DNA from: Candidatus Uhrbacteria bacterium
Lineage (GTDB): Bacteria > Patescibacteriota > Patescibacteriia > UBA9934 > GWF2-40-263
Assembly (NCBI GenBank): GCA_903843045.1
Contig: CAIMOJ010000037.1
Span: 1 to 37,298, forward strand
DNA: 37,298 nucleotides
Direction of reading: 5' to 3'
Shown: positions 21,977-32,396 of the stretch, piece after piece
Layout: each line of letters begins with the position of its first letter
Position numbering within the stretch: the stretch's first letter is position 1
Notes under the pieces: generated by a model
What the model was told of the DNA's origin: nothing
Seen by the model: the letters and a program-made list of their open reading frames with translations, nothing else
The model's database searches: none
Program-made: the position numbers and the translations under genes

Positions 21977-23317
21977 ATGCAGAGAGTATTTGTCGTTCTT
22001 GCGATTCTATCCCTCGTCGTCGCCTCCGTTCCCGTTGAAACCGCCTACGCGAAGAATCGACCGCAGGAAATCATCGTCAGGATCGTGAACCCGGACATGT
22101 CCGTCCGGTCTTCTTTTTCCATGGTTACCGCGAACGACGCGGGAGGGATGAGCGTAGCGGTCGCGGACCTCGGATCCGACGGGATCGCGGAAATCATCCT
22201 CGGGAACGGGCTTGGGAACGAGCCGCGCGTGCACGTGCTTCGCCAGGACGGTTCGGAGGTCGGGTCGTTCCTTGCGTACGACGCGGCGATGGGCGTCGGC
22301 GTGAACGTGGCCGCGTGCGACCTCGACGGCGATGGCACGAATGAGATCGTCACCGTTCCCATGCGCGGAGGGGCATCGCACGTGCGCGTCTTCAATAATT
22401 TCGGAACGCTGATCGACCCGGGATTCTTCGCGTATGACGCGGCGAACGCGAACGGCGTAAACCTCGCGTGCGGCGACATGGACGGCGACGGGCGCGCGGA
22501 ACTCGCGACGCTTCCGGCGGCGGGATCGGGACCGGACATAAAGATTTGGAAACGGACGAACGGGACGATGACGCTCGCGCAAGAATTCTTTTTGTTCGAC
22601 GCGGCGGACACGCGCGGCGTCGTCGGCGCGATCGGAAATAAAATTTTGCGCGTCGCGGCGCAAAAAGGAAAAGACCACGAGACGTTCGACGCAAAGTTAT
22701 CCACAGATAAAAATATCGTCGCCTCGGTCGCGCAGAACGACGACGAGGACGGAGCGACGGGAATGTTTTTCGCGGACGGGCGGACGTACCGAACGACGTC
22801 GAACGCGCAGATCATCGACGCTGACTCATTCGTGAGTTCATCTTACGGGAACGCGCACGGCACCATCGCTGCTGCCGCCGGAGACTTAGACGGAGACGGA
22901 AAGACGGAGATGGTCGTCATCGATTCGCGCGCATTGTACGGAGGAAGCGCGATGGGAAAGTCGATCATGGTCGATCTTTCCGAGCAGCGATTATACGCAT
23001 ATAATAATGGCTTGGTTGACGATAGTTTCCTTGTGTCGACCGCCCGCGCGCCCTATCAGACGCCGCTCGGCGACCACGCGATCATCGCCAAGATTCCACT
23101 CGTCCATTACGCCGGCGGAACGGGAACGGAGGCGTACGATCTCGGTTGGATTCCATGGAACCTACGCTTCGCCGAACACATTTATATCCACTACGCGCCA
23201 TGGAACCACACCTTCGGATACACGCTGAGCCACGGCTGCGTAAACGTCTCGCTCGACGACATCAAATGGATTTACGAGTGGAGCGACGTCGGAATTCCGG
23301 TGACCGTGCAGGCGTAA
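21977..23317 (+). CDS. Secreted L,D-transpeptidase (YkuD) with FG-GAP/VCBS-like repeats
   Basis: 446 residues. A signal peptide (1 to about 25, ending AYA) leads into four beta-propeller-like blade motifs with calcium-type loops: DLGSDGIAEI, DLDGDGTNEI, DMDGDGRAEL and, after a gap, DLDGDGKTEM. The C-terminal 130 residues are a YkuD domain. KSIMVDLSEQRLYAY opens it, TPLGDHAI and HYAPWNHTFGYTLSHGCVNVS follow (the second split here as HYAPWNHTFG and YTLSHGCVNVS), and catalytic Cys421 lies in SHGCVN. It would form 3-3 peptidoglycan cross-links or attach proteins to the wall, with the repeats as a binding arm. An in-frame ATG at 21959 lies inside the promoter, so 21977 is used as the start. Confidence 0.85.
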   Translation: MQRVFVVLAILSLVVASVPVETAYAKNRPQEIIVRIVNPDMSVRSSFSMVTANDAGGMSVAVADLGSDGIAEIILGNGLGNEPRVHVLRQDGSEVGSFLAYDAAMGVGVNVAACDLDGDGTNEIVTVPMRGGASHVRVFNNFGTLIDPGFFAYDAANANGVNLACGDMDGDGRAELATLPAAGSGPDIKIWKRTNGTMTLAQEFFLFDAADTRGVVGAIGNKILRVAAQKGKDHETFDAKLSTDKNIVASVAQNDDEDGATGMFFADGRTYRTTSNAQIIDADSFVSSSYGNAHGTIAAAAGDLDGDGKTEMVVIDSRALYGGSAMGKSIMVDLSEQRLYAYNNGLVDDSFLVSTARAPYQTPLGDHAIIAKIPLVHYAGGTGTEAYDLGWIPWNLRFAEHIYIHYAPWNHTFGYTLSHGCVNVSLDDIKWIYEWSDVGIPVTVQA

Positions 23318-23335
23318 AAAAAATTTCTGAAAAAT

Positions 23336-23370
23336 AAATTTGCGCAAAACACTTGTTGCAAATTTTTTTT
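23336..23370 (+). terminator. Terminator after the L,D-transpeptidase gene
   Basis: An AAATTTGC/GCAAATTT hairpin followed by Ts. Its 3' arm overlaps the -35 of the next gene. Confidence 0.6.
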
Positions 23371-23381
23371 GCGCGTATAAT
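23353..23381 (+). promoter_or_regulatory. Promoter of the lysine-rich peptide gene
   Basis: TTGTTG (23353-23358), 17-base spacer, TATAAT (23376-23381). It predicts a leader of about 80 bases, long for this region, with no evident Shine-Dalgarno site. Confidence 0.75.
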
Positions 23382-23467
23382 ATTATTAATCGAGAGTCGC
23401 ATTGCGTCATGCGGTTCCGACCAAGAAAACGTTTTTAAAAAACAGTAAGGTCTCATCGCATAAATAT

Positions 23468-23572
23468 ATGGCAGTCGCAAAGAAAGCCGTGAAGAAGGCC
23501 GTGAAGAAGGTCGTCGCCAAGAAAGCCGTGAAGAAGGCCGTGAAGAAGGTCGTCGCCAAGAAGCGCGCCTAG
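23468..23572 (+). CDS. Histone H1-like lysine-rich micropeptide
   Basis: 34 residues: MAV, then the 13-residue unit AKKAVKKAVKKVV twice, then AKKRA. It is composed only of Lys, Ala, Val and one Arg after the start, like the tails of bacterial histone H1-like (Hc1/AlgP-type) proteins. The strong promoter, the dedicated terminator and the purely Lys/Ala/Val reading frame support a real gene. A nucleic-acid-compacting or RNA-binding role is inferred from charge alone. It is too short to fold by itself. Confidence 0.7.
   Translation: MAVAKKAVKKAVKKVVAKKAVKKAVKKVVAKKRA
23477..23563 (+). repeat. 39-bp tandem repeat inside the micropeptide gene
   Basis: Two units of 39 bp (23477-23515 and 23516-23554) differ at one base, followed by the first nine bases of a third. 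Each unit encodes AKKAVKKAVKKVV. Confidence 0.9.
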
Positions 23573-23600
23573 TCAGTCGGTCAACCGGATAACTCGCAGG

Positions 23601-23627
23601 ACTCCCCGTGACGCGACGGGGAGTTTT
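23601..23627 (+). terminator. Terminator of the micropeptide gene
   Basis: An ACTCCCCGT/ACGGGGAGT hairpin followed by TTTTG. No T-run on the minus side. Confidence 0.8.
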
Positions 23628-23642
23628 GCGTTGCGTGGGTTT

Positions 23643-24905
23643 TTACGTTTCGAACGCGCGAACCGTGCCGAATATTCCGTCGTAGCCGGAAACGAGCTGC
23701 ACATTTCCCTCTCGCACGCGCAGAATCGCCGCGGCGATTCGCGGATCCGTGGATTCCTTCGCGATCGCGGCAATGTCCTTGTCGAGGAGCAGCTCGAACT
23801 CATTCCCGACGCGATCGGTAAGTCTTCCATACTCCGCCGCGACGCGCTTCGACGACGTCGACGCGACGCCAAACACATCCGCGATAATTTCCTTGAGCGG
23901 AACGATGGAATGATAGGGAATTTTCATTCCGGCCACTTTCATGGAGGCTCGGTCGGCGAGTTCGTCAACGCGGTACTGAACCCCGAGCGTCAGCGGCCTT
24001 TTGCACTTCGGACACCGGAGTTCCAGCCGCTTCGATTCTTCCGGGACCGACGAAAACCCGCAGTTCGCGCAGCCGTCGGCGTGATACTTCCCTTCCTCGG
24101 GAAAGAACTCGATCGTCGAGAGGAATCGCGACGCGTCCTTCTCGCGCAAAACGCGGACGAACTCGTCGTACGAGACCGTCTCAAGATCGAACACGTTCGC
24201 CTCGCGCCCCAGCTTGTCGGGCGAATGCGCGTCGGAATTGGAGATGAGAACGACGGAATCCAGCCCGGAAACCCGCCAGTTCATCTTCGGATCCGACGAA
24301 AGACCCGTCTCGATCGCATAGACATACTTTGTCATCTCGCCGAAGCATTCCTCGAGGCTGTCGAACCCCGACTTCGATCCGAATACCGAGTACCACGGCG
24401 TCCACGCGTGCGCCGGCACGACGATGATCCGCTCGTCGATCGACTTCAGAATTCGGTACAGCTCCTCGGAATCCACCCCAAAGATCGGCCTGCCGTCGGA
24501 TCGTCGGTTAAGTCCGCGCCGATCAAGCTCGGCGTTTACCTTCGCGCACGTCTCGAGCGACGGGGAAAAGATGAGGTTATGGATTCTCCGAGTCTTCCCG
24601 CCCTTCGAGTAGATCTGAGAAACCTCCGTGACGAGCATGAACCGCGTCGACGTTCCAACAAGTTTCCCCTGCTCATAGGGAGGAGGGGTCAGGGATGGTC
24701 GTCGCGCGAGCATGTACATTCCTGGCTCCGACTCAATCAAGCTCTCCTGCAGGTGCGCGAACCAAGCCGGGTGTGTCCAGTCCCCCGTCGCGACGACGTC
24801 GATTCCCTTCCGCTCGCACATCGCCGCGATGTTCGGCAGCGTCAGGCTCTGCGAGCAGGCGCGAGAGTATTTGGAATGGACGTGCCAGTCGGTGATGAGG
24901 CGCAT
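23643..24905 (-). CDS. Endonuclease Q-like PHP-domain protein
   Basis: 420 residues, matching the length and layout of endonuclease Q (known from Thermococcales and some bacteria). The PHP metal site starts with His8-x-His10 (DWHVHSKYSRA), then GDWTHPAW (41-48), Glu94 (LVTEVSQIY), His166 (PAHAWTP), Glu199 (IETG) and Asp225-x-His227 (SNSDAHSPDKLG). A zinc finger follows, with Cys279-x2-Cys282 and Cys298-x2-Cys301. The C-terminal helical part closes the family architecture. EndoQ nicks DNA 5' to hypoxanthine, uracil or abasic sites, starting repair of deaminated bases. Here it is the last gene of a minus operon with a nucleotidyltransferase and a P-loop kinase. Confidence 0.85.
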   Translation of the reverse strand: MRLITDWHVHSKYSRACSQSLTLPNIAAMCERKGIDVVATGDWTHPAWFAHLQESLIESEPGMYMLARRPSLTPPPYEQGKLVGTSTRFMLVTEVSQIYSKGGKTRRIHNLIFSPSLETCAKVNAELDRRGLNRRSDGRPIFGVDSEELYRILKSIDERIIVVPAHAWTPWYSVFGSKSGFDSLEECFGEMTKYVYAIETGLSSDPKMNWRVSGLDSVVLISNSDAHSPDKLGREANVFDLETVSYDEFVRVLREKDASRFLSTIEFFPEEGKYHADGCANCGFSSVPEESKRLELRCPKCKRPLTLGVQYRVDELADRASMKVAGMKIPYHSIVPLKEIIADVFGVASTSSKRVAAEYGRLTDRVGNEFELLLDKDIAAIAKESTDPRIAAAILRVREGNVQLVSGYDGIFGTVRAFET

Positions 24906-24941
24906 AAAACAAAATGCTCGAAAAAAGATATGGCCGACTTC

Positions 24942-25604
24942 TTATTTTGAAACGACGATGACGGCGACAAGCGCGTCCGCGAATGTCTTTCCGTCTTTTG
25001 GACGAAATCCGTATTCCATCAGGGTATTATTGTTCGCCTTTCTCCAGACGTCCTCGGGAACGCGCTCAATCCTTTCCTGGTCATAGAGATAGATCAGCGC
25101 GGGCTTGTTCCAGGCGGATGGAAGATTCAGTGTCTTCTTTACCCAACCGTTTGTGACATCGACGCAGGTTCCTTCGACGTCACCCGACGCGCCACCCCGC
25201 GTTGGCGTCTCTCTCAGCGCACCGAGCAGCGACGATGAATCTTTAAACGTGACGGCACGCGTTCCCGTTTTCGAGGACGGGACCGCCTGCAATGATTCCA
25301 AGCGGCGCGCAACGGCCGTCATGCGGGCAAATTTGACGTCCGGAGATTTTCCCAAGGATTGCTCGGCCGGCTTCAACGAACGAATGGCATCGTCTTGTAT
25401 CGTGATGGAAGTGGTACGACCGAGTTCCGGGCGCAAGACTCTTTCCCCGTAGTCCTCAATCATCATGTCAAAGGAACCCCGTTCGCTCGACGGAATGACG
25501 ACGCACGGGATCCGACGACCATCGCGCATTTCCAAGCCGTTTTTCTCAATTTCAAGGATATCCTGCTCGGCCGCTTGCTCGGGATTTACGGGACGCTCTG
25601 GCAT
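24942..25604 (-). CDS. Unrecognised 220-residue protein
   Basis: No family recognised. The N-terminal 30 residues are polar and helical; the rest is mixed alpha/beta with RRIPCVVIPS (30-39), TTSITIQDDAIRSL and a C-terminal ALIYLYDQERIERVPEDVW before a hydrophobic closing strand (DALVAVIVVSK). There is no signal peptide or membrane span. It starts 13 bases after the kinase stop and ends 36 bases before the EndoQ start, so it is co-transcribed with both. The codon usage is slightly less GC-biased than that of the flanking genes. Confidence 0.5.
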   Translation of the reverse strand: MPERPVNPEQAAEQDILEIEKNGLEMRDGRRIPCVVIPSSERGSFDMMIEDYGERVLRPELGRTTSITIQDDAIRSLKPAEQSLGKSPDVKFARMTAVARRLESLQAVPSSKTGTRAVTFKDSSSLLGALRETPTRGGASGDVEGTCVDVTNGWVKKTLNLPSAWNKPALIYLYDQERIERVPEDVWRKANNNTLMEYGFRPKDGKTFADALVAVIVVSK

Positions 25605-25617
25605 ATGCTTCTTAGGG

Positions 25618-26163
25618 TCAAGTCGTGACGAACGCGACGATCTCGTCGTGGCTCACCGCGTCGAGATTCGTCGTATCAACGACGATCGTCCTTGCGCGGA
25701 GCGGGAGCGGAATGAAGGTCTTGTTAAAAAATCGCGCGTCGAACTCGTCCATGACGGACTCGAGCGCGTCGTTGTGGCCGGGATGGCGCGTCGTCTGCGA
25801 GCGAACGATCATTCGCTCGCGCGCGACCCGCGGATCGGCAGTAAGCCAGACCTGGACGATCTCCGCCTCGTATTTTTCCGAAAACTCATGAAGCCAGTCC
25901 GCGTCGGAAACCCAAAGGAACGTCGCGTCCGCGATCACCGAGTCACCGCGCTGCAAATGGAGCTCGATGCAATCCCGAAACGCCGGAAACGCGACGCGGC
26001 CAATCTCCTTCGACCACGCGCGGTCGCGATACCCGACCAAATCGAACAACGCCTCCTTGATCTCGTCGAGCGAAACGCGGGCAAAGCCGGTCTTCTCCGC
26101 GATCAGCGTCGATATCGTCGACTTCCCCGTTGCGAGCGACCCGCCGACGACGACAAGCTTCAT
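25618..26163 (-). CDS. P-loop kinase (AAA_33/zeta-like)
   Basis: 181 residues. The Walker A is GSLATGKST (8-16). The DEIKEAL stretch after the first helix and VIADATF (about 95-101) act as lid and Walker B-like elements, and RERMIVRSQTTRHPGH (about 134-149) provides arginines. The family includes small-molecule kinases, polynucleotide 5'-kinase domains and zeta toxins. The fold is clear; the acceptor is not. Its ATG overlaps the stop of the nucleotidyltransferase gene (four bases), so the two are coupled and may act on one substrate. No antitoxin-like small gene is adjacent, which argues against a zeta toxin. Confidence 0.75.
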   Translation of the reverse strand: MKLVVVGGSLATGKSTISTLIAEKTGFARVSLDEIKEALFDLVGYRDRAWSKEIGRVAFPAFRDCIELHLQRGDSVIADATFLWVSDADWLHEFSEKYEAEIVQVWLTADPRVARERMIVRSQTTRHPGHNDALESVMDEFDARFFNKTFIPLPLRARTIVVDTTNLDAVSHDEIVAFVTT

Positions 26164-26915
26164 ACCTGGCGGCCGCGGTAGATATTTTCCGCAAGCGCGA
26201 ATTCCTCCGGCGTGTTGACGCCGATCGATTCCTCCGGGAGTATCTCCGACCCCATGATGTCATGGCCCTGCGTAACGGCAAGCTCGATGAGGTCGGTCAG
26301 GTAATATTCCTTCTTCGCGTTCTGATTCCTGACCTGCGAAATATTTTCCCAAAGCCACTTCGCGTCAAAGCAGAACATCGCCGGATTGACCTCGCAGATT
26401 TCGCGCTCCGAATCCATCGCGTCCTTGTATTCACGGATTCCGAAGATATGACCGTTCACGTCGCGCAGGATGCGGCCCCAGTGCAGGAACGCCGAATACC
26501 AGCCGTCGAACGACGGGACGGTCGTGGTCATCATCGTGACGGCCGGGGACGTGGCGGAATGGATCTCGACGAGACGGCGCAAGGCGGCCTGGGAGACGAA
26601 CGGATGGTCGCCATAGAGGACGACCACTGCGTCGGACTCGCCGACCGCGTCCTTTGCGCACATCACCGCGTGGCCCGTGCCAAGCGGCTCTTCCTGGATC
26701 GCATAGTTGCACGCCTCGCCGAACGCCTCGCAGACGCCCGTTCCGCTGTCCGGATTCACGACCACGACCGGAACGCCGTCGATTCCCGACGCCTTGATCG
26801 ACTCAATGAGATGCTGGAGAATCGGCTTTCCGCCGATCGTGAGCAAAACCTTCGGCTTGTCGGATCCCATTCGGGTCCCCTTTCCGGCCGCGAGAATGAC
26901 AGTGCGAAATTTCAT
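26160..26915 (-). CDS. Sugar-nucleotide pyrophosphorylase (GlmU N-domain-like)
   Basis: 251 residues. LAAGKGTRMGSDKPKVL (8-24) is the nucleotide-binding signature, followed by EEPLGTGHAV (uridine/adenine specificity loop), VVLYGDHPF with the metal Asp, a YYLTDLIELA loop typical of the UDP-GlcNAc pyrophosphorylase domain of GlmU, and GVNTPEEFALAE near the end. The left-handed beta-helix acetyltransferase domain of full GlmU is absent, so this is the uridylyltransferase half alone. It probably makes UDP-GlcNAc or a similar sugar nucleotide for the cell wall or surface glycans. It leads the operon, or follows the possible 33-residue peptide. Confidence 0.85.
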   Translation of the reverse strand: MKFRTVILAAGKGTRMGSDKPKVLLTIGGKPILQHLIESIKASGIDGVPVVVVNPDSGTGVCEAFGEACNYAIQEEPLGTGHAVMCAKDAVGESDAVVVLYGDHPFVSQAALRRLVEIHSATSPAVTMMTTTVPSFDGWYSAFLHWGRILRDVNGHIFGIREYKDAMDSEREICEVNPAMFCFDAKWLWENISQVRNQNAKKEYYLTDLIELAVTQGHDIMGSEILPEESIGVNTPEEFALAENIYRGRQV

Positions 26916-26927
26916 AGTACGGGCAGT

Positions 26928-27029
26928 TTATCCTTTGAACGACATCCAGGCAATGCCAATGACGAATCCGATCGTCATGGAAAAGCCGTACTTCAAAACG
27001 ACGCAAATCCAGCATGTTTCTTCGTCCAT
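26928..27029 (-). CDS. Possible 33-residue membrane peptide with CWIC motif
   Basis: A complete short frame, MDEETCWIC at the N terminus and then one hydrophobic stretch (about residues 14-30, GFSMTIGFVIGIAW) ending SFKG. Cys6-x2-Cys9 could bind metal or form a disulfide. It lies between a terminator/promoter region and the nucleotidyltransferase start, 12 bases upstream, on the same strand. A weak -10 (TAAACT, 27038-27043) precedes it. The hydrophobic pattern and position argue for coding; a non-coding leader is the alternative. Confidence 0.4.
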   Translation of the reverse strand: MDEETCWICVVLKYGFSMTIGFVIGIAWMSFKG

Positions 27030-27055
27030 ACAGAGACAGTTTACACTGGTTCCCT

Positions 27056-27082
27056 AATAAAAACGACCCTCGTGAAAGGGTC
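27056..27082 (-). terminator. Terminator after the GNAT gene
   Basis: Read on minus: GACCCT/AGGGTC hairpin with loop TTCACG, followed by GTTTTTATTA. The stop codon lies at its base. Confidence 0.85.
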
Positions 27083-27923
27083 AGCCAGCGGAACAGTCCA
27101 GCCAGTATGGGATCTCACCCGTTCGGACGAAGCCGAGAGCCCCGTAAGTCTTCAGCGCGGCGGCGTTCTTCTTCGCGACCAGGAGACCGACGTGCGCGCA
27201 TCCGAGGCTGAGCCCCTTGCGAACGAGCTCGCCGACGAGAAGCCGGGCAATCTTTCTTCCGCGGAAAAGCGGGTCGACCACGACGCGCTCGACGCGGCCG
27301 ACGTAGCAGCTCGCGAGTCCCGCGTGCCCGAGGGCAAGCTCGGCATACGCGACGACCTGTCCGGCCTCGGCGACGGCTACCATCGGAAAAAACAGCCCAG
27401 ATTCGACATGGAGCGACACCTCGGACTGGTTCGAGACGTACGGCCCCTGGCTGACGAGGGGAAGGATCGTGTTGCGGATACGCAGGTATTCACTTGGCAT
27501 CATGGAGCGAATTCGAATGTCCGGCACGGAGAACGGGTCGAGGCGCTCATTCCCGCGTCGCATGGCGACGTCGCCTTCGATCCGTGAGAACTTCGCGAAC
27601 CCTGCGGCCGTGCAGAGCTCCGGATGGTACGGGGACGACGTCAAGTAGACGGCGCAGAGCTTGAGCTGGTCCGCGTACTGCCGAAAGGTCGCGAGAAACG
27701 GGCGCAATGCCTTGTCCGGCCCGTATACGAACCGAATGCGCATGGCCGTGCCACGCGTCGGATGGAACTGAAGCGTTCCCTCCGCGAACCCCCAGACCCG
27801 GCCGTCTTCGACGGCAACGAACGGAAAATACCTTCCGGAGCCACGCGCTCGTTCCAGGTATGCTGGCTGAACCAGCATACCGTTCGGCAGGACGTCATCT
27901 TCCTTCAGCTGTCGAATTTCCAC
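27081..27923 (-). CDS. GNAT-family acetyltransferase, two-domain
   Basis: 280 residues. The C-terminal half (about 140-280) is a standard GNAT domain: VERVVVDPLFRGRKIARLLV carries the beta4 strand and the acetyl-CoA loop (R-G-R-K-I-A), then VGLLVAKKNAAALKTYGALGF with the closing Asn/Tyr pattern. The N-terminal half (EIRQLKEDDVLPNG start, WGFAEGTLQFHP, YLTSSPYHPEL, AAGFAKFSRIEGD) looks like a degenerate second GNAT fold lacking the acetyl-CoA loop. The start is the GTG at 27923 because AAGGA lies six bases upstream and the protein then begins like other GNATs. The substrate is unknown. Confidence 0.75.
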   Translation of the reverse strand: MEIRQLKEDDVLPNGMLVQPAYLERARGSGRYFPFVAVEDGRVWGFAEGTLQFHPTRGTAMRIRFVYGPDKALRPFLATFRQYADQLKLCAVYLTSSPYHPELCTAAGFAKFSRIEGDVAMRRGNERLDPFSVPDIRIRSMMPSEYLRIRNTILPLVSQGPYVSNQSEVSLHVESGLFFPMVAVAEAGQVVAYAELALGHAGLASCYVGRVERVVVDPLFRGRKIARLLVGELVRKGLSLGCAHVGLLVAKKNAAALKTYGALGFVRTGEIPYWLDCSAG

Positions 27924-27945
27924 GTTGGATCCTTGTCGTGAGCAT

Positions 27946-27974
27946 ACCTTACCGAACGAAAAATACCCCGTCAA
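27946..27974 (-). promoter_or_regulatory. Possible promoter of the GNAT gene
   Basis: Read on minus: TTGACG (27969-27974), 17 bases, TAAGGT (27946-27951). The -35 also forms part of the rRNA terminator hairpin, so the call is tentative. Confidence 0.35.
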
Positions 27975-27986
27975 TGACGCGGTATC
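27959..27986 (-). terminator. Terminator of the 23S-5S rRNA unit
   Basis: Read on minus: ATACCGCGTCA/TGACGGGGTAT imperfect hairpin, then TTTTTCG, 22 bases downstream of the 5S gene. Confidence 0.7.
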
Positions 27987-28007
27987 TTCGTTTGAAAGAG
28001 TTTCATT

Positions 28008-28120
28008 GTCCTGGCGCCCACCTACTTTCGCGCAATCGCACTATCATCGGCCCCATGCGGCTTAACTTCTGTGTTCGAGATGGGAACAGGTGTGACCCGT
28101 TGGGAAGTGGCACCAAGACA
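28008..28120 (-). rRNA. rrf: 5S ribosomal RNA
   Basis: About 113 bases. The terminal stem GTCTTGGTGCC pairs with GGCGCCAGGAC. The conserved core CCCATCTCGAACACAGAAGT and the 3' GCGAAAGTAGGTGGG (both read on minus) are typical of bacterial 5S. Ends are set from the stem and may be off by a few bases. It lies about 45 bases after the 23S gene, with no tRNA between. Confidence 0.93.
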
Positions 28121-28163
28121 ATGGAACCCTTTCTTGTTTGAGTGGAGAGATCTGATCCAAACT

Positions 28164-31242
<3,079 letters not shown>

Positions 31243-31460
31243 AATTCAGATCGTGACGGTTAGAAGGTCACGGTCCTCAAACAGGATTGAACGATCAATT
31301 CTTTTTGGATTCTCTATCACTCTCAATTGTGAACGATCGGCCACAGGCGAATTGGATACAAAAACCGCGTTCGAAATCGACTCGCGGCCTTCCCTCCATC
31401 CCATCCAGTTCAATCAGGACATTCTCGGGACACAGAAGGTATCTTTCCCCTTGGTTGTGG
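31243..31460 (-). promoter_or_regulatory. Leader of the 23S-5S transcript
   Basis: About 215 bases between the predicted transcription start and mature 23S. It contains GATCGTTCA twice (in a CCGATCGTTCACAATTGAG and a TTGATCGTTCAATCC context), possible boxA-like antitermination sequence, and a GTGACCTTCTAACCGTCAC hairpin next to the 23S stem. No gene is seen here. Confidence 0.5.
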
Positions 31461-31464
31461 CGAA

Positions 31465-31493
31465 ATAATACTTGATGCGGAAAAGCGTGTCAA
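31465..31493 (-). promoter_or_regulatory. Promoter of the 23S-5S rRNA unit
   Basis: Read on minus: consensus -35 TTGACA (31488-31493), 17-base spacer, -10 TATTAT (31465-31470). It is one of the strongest promoters in the window. Confidence 0.85.
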
Positions 31494-31509
31494 GGGGTGC
31501 CGCTGCCGT

Positions 31510-31543
31510 CTATCCACAGATGGAAGGACCGGGCTGTGGATAA
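31510..31543. promoter_or_regulatory. Pair of DnaA-box-like sites
   Basis: CTATCCACA (31510-31518) and, inverted, TGTGGATAA (31535-31543, a perfect TTATCCACA box on minus), 16 bases apart, upstream of the rRNA promoter. Two boxes alone do not make an origin. Confidence 0.3.
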
Positions 31544-31556
31544 CGTGATTTTGCCA

Positions 31557-31581
31557 TAAAAAATAGCCCGTTTAGGGGCTA
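31557..31581 (-). terminator. Terminator of the GGDEF gene
   Basis: Read on minus: TAGCCC/GGGCTA hairpin with loop CTAAAC, then TTTTTTATGG. The gene's TAG stop forms the first bases of the stem. Confidence 0.85.
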
Positions 31582-32304
31582 GGAGAATTCCACGGGGAAC
31601 CGTTCCGCAGTCTTGCGGGTCTTCGCGACATACAACCGTCGATCAGCCTCCCGATACAAGGTCTGCGGAACCTGCGTCATCACGTCAAGCTGGTCATTCG
31701 GCCCAACGTCCTTCCCTGCGACGCTGACGATCCCATCCGCGACCGTCATGCACGCGCCGCCGATGGAGATGGAAATCGCGATGGCGCCCGACCGATGCGT
31801 CAGGGAATTTGCCGCGAGACGCTCCGTGATTCGTCGGATTGCGGCAATTCCATGCTCGACGCCGCAGCCCACCATGATCACGGCGAATTCGTCCCCGCCG
31901 AAGCGGCAGACGGTGTCCGACGCTCGCACTTCCTTGTCGAGCGACTCCGCAATCCGTCGCAGCAGGCTGTCGCCGACCGGGTGGCCGTATGTGTCGTTCA
32001 CGGCCTTGAACCCGTTCGCGTCCATGACAAGGACGGTGAGCGACTCGCCGCTGCGCATCGCATGCGCAACCTTCGCGGCAAGCATGTCGTCGAACATGCG
32101 GCGGTTTCCGACCCCCGTCAGCGGATCGACGTGCACGAGCGGCTCGAGCTCGGCGATCCGCGCGGCCTGCGCGGCAATCTCGCGATCCTTCCCCGCGCCG
32201 GCCCGAGAGTGGAACAGGTGCATGGCAACCAGCATCGGGAACGCGATGACGAGACCGACGGCGATGCCGACAAAAAGCAGTGCATTCGAAAGGAACAGAT
32301 CCAT
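31579..32304 (-). CDS. Membrane-anchored GGDEF diguanylate cyclase
   Basis: 241 residues. One membrane helix (about 4-31) is followed by a short helical linker (38-57) and a complete GGDEF domain: DPLTGVGNRRMFD (60-72), the metal and substrate strand VMDANGFKAVNDTYGHPVGD (93-112), the active loop RFGGDEFA (134-141, GGDEF at 136-140) and an intact inhibitory site RxxD (Arg127 to Asp130) five residues before it. It should make cyclic di-GMP at the inner face of the membrane and be product-inhibited. The ATG at 32304 is chosen because GGAGG lies five bases upstream; 32316 is an alternative. It is divergent from the small membrane protein at 32397, with a shared -35 region. Confidence 0.88.
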   Translation of the reverse strand: MDLFLSNALLFVGIAVGLVIAFPMLVAMHLFHSRAGAGKDREIAAQAARIAELEPLVHVDPLTGVGNRRMFDDMLAAKVAHAMRSGESLTVLVMDANGFKAVNDTYGHPVGDSLLRRIAESLDKEVRASDTVCRFGGDEFAVIMVGCGVEHGIAAIRRITERLAANSLTHRSGAIAISISIGGACMTVADGIVSVAGKDVGPNDQLDVMTQVPQTLYREADRRLYVAKTRKTAERFPVEFS

Positions 32305-32327
32305 TCCATCCTCCATGGAAGAAAGCA

Positions 32328-32378
32328 ACGCTATCGGAAATCCCGGCGATTGTCAACGACCCCGCGGTCTGGTACGGT
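32328..32378. promoter_or_regulatory. Overlapping divergent promoters
   Basis: Minus: TTGACA (32351-32356), 17 bases, TAGCGT (32328-32333) for the GGDEF gene. Plus: TTGTCA (32350-32355), 17 bases, TACGGT (32373-32378) with an extended TGG for the membrane protein. The two -35 hexamers are the same TTGTCAA palindrome read both ways. Confidence 0.65.
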
Positions 32379-32396
32379 TGCAATAGGAGAAATGCC

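Noticed and set aside
23477-23554. Possible CRISPR or VNTR-like array
   Set aside because: Only two adjacent units with no spacers, in frame inside a small gene; no cas genes in the window.
25618-26163. Zeta-toxin of a toxin-antitoxin pair
   Set aside because: The P-loop fold fits, but no small antitoxin gene is adjacent and the gene is coupled to a biosynthetic nucleotidyltransferase.
31510-31543. Replication origin
   Set aside because: Only two DnaA boxes, no AT-rich unwinding region and no dnaA or dnaN nearby.
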